Source: an uncultured Bacillota bacterium
GTDB taxonomy: Bacteria; Bacillota; Clostridia; Christensenellales; UBA1242
Assembly (NCBI GenBank): GCA_947088415.1
Contig: CAMUGK010000029.1
Location: 1 to 10,906 of the forward strand
DNA length: 10,906 nucleotides
Reading direction: 5' to 3'
Part shown: piece by piece, positions 6,909-10,906 of the stretch
Position numbering within the stretch: position 1 is the first letter of the stretch
Layout of the letters: each line of letters begins with the position of its first letter
Notes under the pieces: model-generated
Told to the model about the DNA's origin: nothing
Seen by the model: the letters and a program-made list of their open reading frames with translations, nothing else
Database searches by the model: none
Position numbers and translations under genes: made by a program

Positions 6909-7034
6909 ATGTCAGTAAGAGTAGGATTGGGACTGATTGAAACAAGTAAAAGTTTAGAAGAAAAAAGAAAAAAGTTAAATAAAATTGATTACGAAAGAAT
7001 GCATCCAATAAAAATGGATTTATTAAAACCTTAA
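6909..7034 (+). CDS. Small charged protein; probable N-terminal part of a frameshifted membrane protein
   Basis: A 41-codon frame beginning MSVRVGLGLIETSKSLEEKR and ending MDLLKP, with no recognisable family. It has the best expression signals in this part of the window: a TTGACT-17-TATACT promoter and AAAAGGAG six bases before the ATG at 6909. The sequence is lysine- and glutamate-rich and fits a cytoplasmic N-terminal segment. Its stop at 7032-7034 lies only 20 bases before the ATG of the next frame, which lacks a ribosome binding site. The next frame is also open upstream of its ATG back to a stop at 6986-6988, reading NKNGFIKTLKCFGYTL before the membrane helix. A -1 shift in the A-run at 7010-7014 would join both into one protein of about 127 residues. 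It may also be a real small protein. Confidence 0.5.
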   Translation: MSVRVGLGLIETSKSLEEKRKKLNKIDYERMHPIKMDLLKP

Positions 7035-7054
7035 AATGTTTTGGTTATACACTT

Positions 7055-7291
7055 ATGATTGCAGGAGGAATTTTATTATTTTCTGGTATTATTAAAGGGA
7101 TTGTAGATGATAAAAACAAGGTGCCTGAAGAAGAGCAATTTAAAAGTTGCTTAATAATGACAAGCAGTGCTGGAGCAAGCATAGTTGGTGGAGGAACTTT
7201 AGCGGGCGGTTTTGCGTTGGTTGAAAATTGTTTTAGAAAAGACCTAGAAATTATCTTAAACAAAAATAAAGACGAAGAAGAAAAAAAATAA
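7055..7291 (+). CDS. Small two-helix membrane protein (probable C-terminal part of the frameshifted gene)
   Basis: A 78-residue frame with two predicted membrane helices: IAGGILLFSGIIKGIV (2-17) and IMTSSAGASIVGGGTLAGGF (34-53), joined by a charged loop (DDKNKVPEEEQ) and ending in a lysine/glutamate-rich tail. The glycine-rich helices suggest close helix packing. I do not recognise the family and assign no function. The start shown is the first ATG, but no Shine-Dalgarno sequence precedes it, and the frame is open for 66 bases upstream. The likeliest reading is that it is expressed as part of one gene starting at 6909, either after frameshifting or in relatives without the indel. It lies between comF and tRNA-Glu and is followed by a hairpin at 7361-7394. 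Confidence 0.55.
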   Translation: MIAGGILLFSGIIKGIVDDKNKVPEEEQFKSCLIMTSSAGASIVGGGTLAGGFALVENCFRKDLEIILNKNKDEEEKK

Positions 7292-7329
7292 AAAATTTAG
7301 TTTCTTTTTAATAATATTTTAAAAAACTC

Positions 7330-7358
7330 TTGACAATTTATATAAAAATAAGTAAAAT
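7330..7358 (+). promoter_or_regulatory. tRNA-Glu promoter
   Basis: Consensus TTGACA (7330-7335), a 17-base spacer, and TAAAAT (7353-7358). Transcription would begin near 7365, about 36 bases before the mature tRNA, giving a short 5' leader for RNase P to remove. Confidence 0.8.
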
Positions 7359-7360
7359 AA

Positions 7361-7394
7361 GTCATGTGTCATTAAAAAAAGACATATGACTTTT
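7361..7394 (+). terminator. Hairpin upstream of tRNA-Glu, probable terminator of the small membrane gene
   Basis: Arms GTCATGTGTC (7361-7370) and GACATATGAC (7381-7390) form ten pairs including one G-U, around an A-rich loop, followed by TTTT. The tRNA promoter would initiate inside the left arm, so the full hairpin should form only in transcripts entering from upstream. It would therefore stop upstream transcripts while leaving tRNA transcription free. Confidence 0.6.
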
Positions 7395-7400
7395 AAATAT

Positions 7401-7475
7401 GGCCTCCTGGTCAATCGGTTAAGACATCGCCCTTTCACGGCGGAATGAGGGGTTCGACTCCCCTGGAGGCTACCA
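7401..7475 (+). tRNA. tRNA-Glu (anticodon UUC)
   Basis: A 75-base cloverleaf with encoded CCA (7473-7475). The acceptor arm GGCCTCC pairs with GGAGGCT (G1-U72 wobble) and the discriminator is A. The D-arm has GTC/GAC around AATCGGTTAA. The anticodon stem-loop is TCGCC-CTTTCAC-GGCGG with anticodon TTC and a T27-G43 wobble. The T-arm is AGGGG-TTCGACT-CCCCT. The overall sequence is close to bacterial tRNA-Glu. It has its own promoter at 7330 and a terminator directly after CCA. The 3' part from the T-loop onward is duplicated 183 bases downstream, marking it as a probable integration target. Confidence 0.97.
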
Positions 7476-7483
7476 AAAAACAC
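7456..7483 (+). repeat. 28-base direct repeat, copy 1 (tRNA-Glu 3' end; att-like)
   Basis: Starts in the T-loop (GACTCCCC...) and runs through the acceptor end and CCA into the terminator's A-run and CAC. It is identical over 28 bases to 7639-7666. The tRNA 3' half from the T-loop is a classic target of tyrosine integrases, so this may be one arm of an att pair. Confidence 0.8.
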
Positions 7484-7500
7484 GCATTAGCGTGTTTTTT
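7475..7500 (+). terminator. Terminator of tRNA-Glu
   Basis: Arms AAAAACACGC (7476-7485) and GCGTGTTTTT (7490-7499) are perfect complements around loop ATTA, ending in a T-run. It begins at the last base of CCA. Confidence 0.9.
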
Positions 7501-7638
7501 AGACTCCTAAATTGTGACAACAATTCGAGCAAGGCGAGTGGGAGTCGAACGGGCGGAAGAACAAAGGCAATAGTATTGCGTTTGCCCGCCCCGGCATGAT
7601 AGCGTTTTGCTTACAAAGCCCTTCCTATAAAGCGGAGT
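7484..7638. other. Segment between tRNA 3'-end repeats with a G+C-rich structured core
   Basis: No convincing coding region. The stretch from about 7527 to 7595 is roughly 60% G+C by hand count, unlike the A/T-rich surroundings. It contains a small hairpin ATTGT/ACAAT (7511-7524); an inverted copy of the tRNA T-loop, GGGAGTCGAAC (7540-7550), complementary to 7452-7462; and a long imperfect hairpin at 7551-7591. In that hairpin GGGCGG pairs with CCGCCC and GCAA pairs with TTGC around TAGTA, with AAA/TTT between. At its right edge, GGAGT and ACTCC flank a single G (7634-7644). It could be the residue of an integrated element, a tiny element, or a structured RNA. The function is unknown. Confidence 0.5.
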
Positions 7639-7666
7639 GACTCCCCTGGAGGCTACCAAAAAACAC
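7639..7666 (+). repeat. 28-base direct repeat, copy 2 (duplicated tRNA-Glu 3' end)
   Basis: Perfect copy of 7456-7483. The bases upstream show no D-arm or anticodon arm, so this is not a second tRNA gene. It overlaps the terminator of the leftward regulator pair. Confidence 0.8.
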
Positions 7667-7685
7667 CACATAAGTGGCGTTTTTT
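7657..7685 (-). terminator. Terminator of the leftward regulator pair
   Basis: On the minus strand the arms ACGCCAC and GTGGTGT pair around loop TTAT, with A-runs and a T-run outside. The single imperfect position is a G-U pair in minus-strand RNA but an A-C mismatch in plus-strand RNA, so it favours leftward transcripts. It abuts the stop at 7684. Confidence 0.75.
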
Positions 7686-7929
7686 AATATTCTTTTCTTC
7701 CTAACATATAATCCAAGGAGACTTCAAAAAAATCTGCAAGTTTAACAAAGTTTTCAAGCGATGGCAAGGAAATTTCTAATTCATATGCTTGATATGACTG
7801 ATAAGAAACTCCAATTTCTGCTGCAACTTGACTTTGTGTTAACTCTTGCGAATTTCTCAATTCTTTAATAATTTTTGGAAAATCATATAATATGCTTTTA
7901 TTTTTCTTCTGTTCTTTTGAATAAATCAT
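7684..7929 (-). CDS. XRE/Cro-CI-type helix-turn-helix regulator
   Basis: An 81-residue protein that is essentially one Cro/CI-type DNA-binding domain. After a basic lead (1-15), IIKELRNSQELTQSQVAAEI gives helices 1 and 2, and GVSYQSYQAYE (40-50) the recognition helix, followed by the typical PSLENFVKLADFFEVSLDYMLGR. I chose ATG at 7929 because GGAG lies about ten bases upstream; an ATG at 7953 would add 8 residues but has no ribosome binding site. Either start lies inside the upstream regulator gene (32-base overlap with the one chosen), so the two are probably translated in tandem from one mRNA. There is no ligand-binding or peptidase domain. Targets are unknown; a site in the shared promoter region is possible. 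Confidence 0.85.
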   Translation of the reverse strand: MIYSKEQKKNKSILYDFPKIIKELRNSQELTQSQVAAEIGVSYQSYQAYELEISLPSLENFVKLADFFEVSLDYMLGRKEY

Positions 7930-8104
7930 TTGGTTTACACTCCAAAATTTCACACATTAAATCTAAATTTTCAAATTTTATCGATTGAGTCTGATTTTTA
8001 ACCATTTTATCAAAGTTCTGGTAACTCATGTTCATTTGATTCCATAACCAATACTTTGACTTTCCTTTCTCTTTTAAAATTTCTAAAACGCGTAATTTAA
8101 TCAT
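7898..8104 (-). CDS. Small helix-turn-helix regulator (HTH_26-like)
   Basis: A 68-residue Cro/CI-related protein of the short HTH_26 style. IKLRVLEILKEKGKSKYWLW (2-21) is helix 1 and the following turn, NMSYQNFDKMVKNQTQSIKF (about 25-44) contains the recognition helix, and ENLDLMCEILECKPNDLFKR closes the domain with the family's C(x)P(x)DL ending. The start is ATG at 8104; only a weak GGTG-type site lies upstream. A consensus promoter (8162-8190) precedes it with a leader of roughly 50 bases. The gene overlaps the next regulator, and the two may form heterodimers or act as a repressor/antirepressor-like pair; that is inference only. Confidence 0.8.
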   Translation of the reverse strand: MIKLRVLEILKEKGKSKYWLWNQMNMSYQNFDKMVKNQTQSIKFENLDLMCEILECKPNDLFKRTEEK

Positions 8105-8161
8105 AACACACCATCATGTTTGACAATATTGCTTATTACATTTCAAACTATAGACAATTTA

Positions 8162-8190
8162 ATTATACAATATATACGTTATTATTGCAA
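8162..8190 (-). promoter_or_regulatory. Promoter of the regulator pair
   Basis: On the minus strand, TTGCAA (8190-8185), a 17-base spacer, and perfect TATAAT (8167-8162). The leader that follows contains a GTTTGA...TCAAAC inverted repeat and a CAATATTG palindrome, candidate operator sites for the two regulators. Confidence 0.75.
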
Positions 8191-8228
8191 CAAAATTAAA
8201 TTATTTAAATATAAAATTTGAAAACTAC

Positions 8229-9659
8229 TTACTTTTCTTTTAAAGTTTTATTGGCAATATTAATTTTAAGTTGTGTTTTTAAGACATCACTTCGTTTAAT
8301 AGAAAATTTTGAAAATATTAAAATTGATAGTGCTAACGCTATTGAACAGCCACAAAATACTATTGTTCCTAAACCCTTTTGAACTGACATTGCTTGAACA
8401 GGCTGTGTGGAATCAAATTTAATAAAGTCTAAGAGAAGTCCAATTATTAAAAGACTAACAGAGTTTGCAAGGTTATATGTGAAAGAATAATAACCTGAAT
8501 ATGAACCTGCATTGTTTTGTCCAGTCTCATACATTTCCATAGTTACAGCATCGGCATACATAGACATAGGCAGACTATACATTGCACCCAGACCTAACCC
8601 ACACACGCTTAAGCAAATTAAAACTAGCCAGAACATTATATTCGTAGTAGTGAATTCTCTAAAGAGAAAGGTTAAAAGCGTTAAACTAATTCCAAAAAGA
8701 ATAAAAGATAAGGCAATAATAAGCGCCTTTTTCTTATCAAATTTTTTAGCCATATTCACCCAAATAGGCTGAGAAATGATTGCTCCGCCAAAAATGGCAA
8801 TAAGCATAATTGAAATTTGAGAACTTGAAAAGTGATAACAATAGGTAAACAAGTGCATGCCAACACTCATTAAGAAAGCGGAAGCCACAGTTGCCATAGC
8901 ATAACCTAAAATAACTGAGCGGAAATTTTTCTTTTTTATAACATTAAAATAACCGCACATTAACTTTTGCATGCTAAACTTTTCCTTTTGTCCAACAAAA
9001 GAGAAATTAGGACTTTTTCGTGCAAACCTGAGCGACCCAAAGACAGCAATAAGTCCACAAAAAACAACTAGCATAGAATTAACATAAGCCATATTCAAAT
9101 ATCCGCGTTGAGAAAAATCTGTTTGAACACCTATTGAAATTGACGGCATGAAAAAGTAAAGCATAACACTTGGCAAAATCATGCCAATAATATTGAATAC
9201 GGTTTTAAAACCTTGAATTTTGGATTGTTCGTTATAATCTGGTGCAATATCTATTGCAAGAGCCGAAAATGGAGTGCTATAAAAAGTGCAAGCCGTTTCT
9301 ATTGCAAGCATAAAGAATAAAAGCCAAAAAAACTTACCCCAGATATCAAATGAATTAGGCATTGACCAAAGAAGAATATTCAAAAAAGCAACAGTTATAC
9401 AACCAAACGTCATATAACCATGACGCCTGCCAAAAGTTTTGTTGTGCGTGTTGTCACTTAAATAACCAACAAGCGGGTCACTAACCCCATCCCAAAGTGA
9501 CGAAATGGCAACCGCAACACCAACCATAGTTCCAGGGATGCCCATAACCGAAGTGCCAAAAAACATGATAAAATTACCCAATGTTTGCGTCATTGAGTTG
9601 TAACCAAGTCCACCAAAACCATAACAAAGTTTGGTAAAAAAAGGAAGTCTTTTCTTCAC
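8229..9659 (-). CDS. GPH-family (MFS) sugar:cation symporter
   Basis: A 476-residue, 12-helix transporter of the glycoside-pentoside-hexuronide:cation symporter family (MelB-like, MFS_2), which imports sugars or glycosides with Na+ or H+ across the cytoplasmic membrane. The helix II motif WDGVSDPLVGYLSD (56-69) contains Asp57 and Asp61, with the same spacing as the cation-site aspartates of MelB (Asp55/Asp59). It is followed by the loop NTHNKTFGRRHGYM (70-83), the family's positively charged loop. Length is normal. The start is GTG at 9659, the first in-frame start after an upstream TAA; no Shine-Dalgarno sequence or convincing promoter was seen. No hydrolase or sugar-metabolism gene is adjacent, so the substrate is open. 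No clear terminator was found before the regulator pair. Confidence 0.9.
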   Translation of the reverse strand: MKKRLPFFTKLCYGFGGLGYNSMTQTLGNFIMFFGTSVMGIPGTMVGVAVAISSLWDGVSDPLVGYLSDNTHNKTFGRRHGYMTFGCITVAFLNILLWSMPNSFDIWGKFFWLLFFMLAIETACTFYSTPFSALAIDIAPDYNEQSKIQGFKTVFNIIGMILPSVMLYFFMPSISIGVQTDFSQRGYLNMAYVNSMLVVFCGLIAVFGSLRFARKSPNFSFVGQKEKFSMQKLMCGYFNVIKKKNFRSVILGYAMATVASAFLMSVGMHLFTYCYHFSSSQISIMLIAIFGGAIISQPIWVNMAKKFDKKKALIIALSFILFGISLTLLTFLFREFTTTNIMFWLVLICLSVCGLGLGAMYSLPMSMYADAVTMEMYETGQNNAGSYSGYYSFTYNLANSVSLLIIGLLLDFIKFDSTQPVQAMSVQKGLGTIVFCGCSIALALSILIFSKFSIKRSDVLKTQLKINIANKTLKEK

Positions 9660-9708
9660 TTAAACAAGATATGCTTTGTCCAAAGCTGTTATACCTTGCT
9701 TACATAAC

Positions 9709-9734
9709 AAAAAAACAGCCAATGGCTGTTTTTT
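9709..9734 (-). terminator. Terminator of the GLUG-repeat protein gene (bidirectional form)
   Basis: CAGCC (9716-9720) and GGCTG (9724-9728) pair around AAT, flanked by seven A and six T. Read leftward it gives a T-run of seven after the hairpin, 30 bases past the stop at 9764. Confidence 0.88.
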
Positions 9735-9763
9735 GTGCATTACCCACTTTCTTGGATTTCTTA

Positions 9764-10906
9764 TCAGTTAATTAAAGTAAAATTGTTATCAACAAAATAT
9801 TGAATTATCTCGCTTCCTCTATCCTGCCAAATTCCAATTGCATAAAGTGCGTTTTGAATTGGCAAGCCATCGTTAAAACTTCCTGCAAGCGTAAATTCAT
9901 TAAAGTCGCCTGCATAATAGAATTTATTGTTATTAACTTTAAAATATGATGATGTAAATGAGTAAGTTAAATCTGCTTGACCAGTAAATCCACATATTTT
10001 TTGAATATTTAAATTTGAAGAGCCATTAAAACTGCAGTTTGTGATTGTAACAGTTCCAGGGTAATTATTAAATGAACCTATTATTGCTCCTGTATAAGAT
10101 ATATTTTCTCCTTTTAACATGCCGTAACCTGCACAGTCTTCAATACGTGAAGCCATTGACAAGCAACCTGCAATTGACCCTAATAAATTTTTACCTATAA
10201 TAGTTCCATTTGAAATACATCTTAAAATGGTTTGGTTTTGTTGAGCATATCCGACAATTCCACCTGCATGACCTGTATCGCCTATGGATTCAATATTGCC
10301 ATAATTTTGACAATCCCTAATTGAACCTGCTGTAACACTTCCAACAATGCCTCCTGCACTTGTTGAAGCTTTAACTCTACCTACAAAAATACAATTTTCT
10401 ATTCCACCATAAATATATCCAGCTATACCGCCAGCTGCACCACTAGTTGCTTCAACAACTGCATTGCTCCAACAATTTTTTATTGTTGTATTAATGTAGT
10501 TAGCACCTAGAACACTTCCAACATTAGATATGCCTTGAAATATTGAATCTTTAATCTTTATATTTTGTAAAGTTGAGTTATTTGTAAACCCAAACAATCC
10601 AACATTACTATCACGTGAGGCTTTTAAACCTGAAATAATGTAATTATCTCCATCATAAACCCCACTAAACATGATATGATTTGAATAATCAAAGATTTTC
10701 CCAATTGGCAACCATGGGTAAGCACTCATATTTAAATCTGCCGTTTGAAGAAAATATTGTCCTGAATAAGTTGTTCCATTATTGACATTTTTAGACAGAA
10801 GTGCCAAATGCTGTGGACTAGAGATTATATATGGATTATCTACATCTCCGTTTCCACCACCAAACGATGTTACTGTTACATAGTCCACCCATGTTTTTTC
10901 AACCCA
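9764..10906 (-). CDS. GLUG-repeat protein, C-terminal part (partial, runs off right edge)
   Basis: The last 380 codons of a larger protein; the frame is open to the window edge, so the real start and any signal peptide are outside. A GTG at 10888 is an internal Val, not a supported start. The first part has GGGNGDVDNPYIISSPQHLA, the usual entry to such modules (FGGGxGxxxxPYxIxxxxxL). Residues about 128-295 are six degenerate GLUG-type repeats, for example AAGGIAGYIYGGIENC and AGGIVGSVTAGSIRDC. Such repeats are known from secreted or surface proteins and probably fold as a beta-helix. Each repeat carries one Cys at an equivalent place. There is no LPXTG motif or C-terminal membrane helix. The protein is probably extracellular or cell-surface, possibly for adhesion or glycan binding; no enzyme domain is visible here. 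Confidence 0.85.
   Translation of the reverse strand, partial: WVEKTWVDYVTVTSFGGGNGDVDNPYIISSPQHLALLSKNVNNGTTYSGQYFLQTADLNMSAYPWLPIGKIFDYSNHIMFSGVYDGDNYIISGLKASRDSNVGLFGFTNNSTLQNIKIKDSIFQGISNVGSVLGANYINTTIKNCWSNAVVEATSGAAGGIAGYIYGGIENCIFVGRVKASTSAGGIVGSVTAGSIRDCQNYGNIESIGDTGHAGGIVGYAQQNQTILRCISNGTIIGKNLLGSIAGCLSMASRIEDCAGYGMLKGENISYTGAIIGSFNNYPGTVTITNCSFNGSSNLNIQKICGFTGQADLTYSFTSSYFKVNNNKFYYAGDFNEFTLAGSFNDGLPIQNALYAIGIWQDRGSEIIQYFVDNNFTLIN

Noticed and set aside
7600..7660. A second tRNA gene ending at 7658
   Set aside because: Only the 3' end from the T-loop is present; there is no matching 5' acceptor strand, D-arm or anticodon arm.
1..10906. CRISPR array or restriction/defence cluster
   Set aside because: No regularly spaced repeats were seen, and no nuclease, methylase, Cas or toxin domain was recognised.

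Overview
The window looks like chromosome from an uncultured, low-G+C, Gram-positive-type bacterium (Bacillota or a relative, possibly gut-associated). Supporting signs are A/T-rich codon use, sigma-A-like promoters with 17-base spacers, AAGGAG-type ribosome binding sites on many genes, Rho-independent terminators, a RecD2-type (RecB/C-independent) helicase, a ComF protein and a tRNA-Glu with encoded CCA. TGA acts as a normal stop. The lineage is an inference from style, not a phylogenetic result.

Layout. Bases 1-152 are the 3' end of rplL, followed by its terminator. A leftward block (1800 to 277) encodes a YwaF/TMEM164-like membrane protein, apparently split by a frameshift into two overlapping reading frames, followed by a PAP2-superfamily membrane phosphatase. 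Upstream of that block lies leftward recD2 (1849-4080). Diverging from recD2 is a rightward run: a MarR-like regulator whose promoter sits almost on its start codon, then cysS, then a ComF-family phosphoribosyltransferase-like protein 4 bases later. A strong promoter at the end of comF drives a small two-helix membrane protein (6909-7291) that also appears to be split by a frameshift.

Bases 7330-7685 are the most unusual part. A promoter, a hairpin and tRNA-Glu(UUC) are followed by a perfect 28-base duplication of the tRNA 3' end, 183 bases further on. The 155 bases between the two copies include a G+C-rich core with a long imperfect hairpin and an inverted copy of the T-loop. This resembles an attL/attR pair left by a tRNA-targeting element, or a very small tRNA-associated element.

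Leftward again come two overlapping small helix-turn-helix regulators (8104 to 7684) with an excellent promoter, a GPH-family sugar:cation symporter (8229-9659), and the C-terminal part of a GLUG-repeat, probably secreted protein that runs off the right edge (9764-10906).

Most of the content is housekeeping (translation, DNA repair, DNA uptake or PRPP-related) mixed with envelope functions. No complete new defence or mobile system is visible. The items most worth a second look are the tRNA 3'-end duplication, the two independent frameshift-like splits, the coupled YwaF/PAP2 lipid-type pair, and the probable leaderless start of the MarR-like gene.
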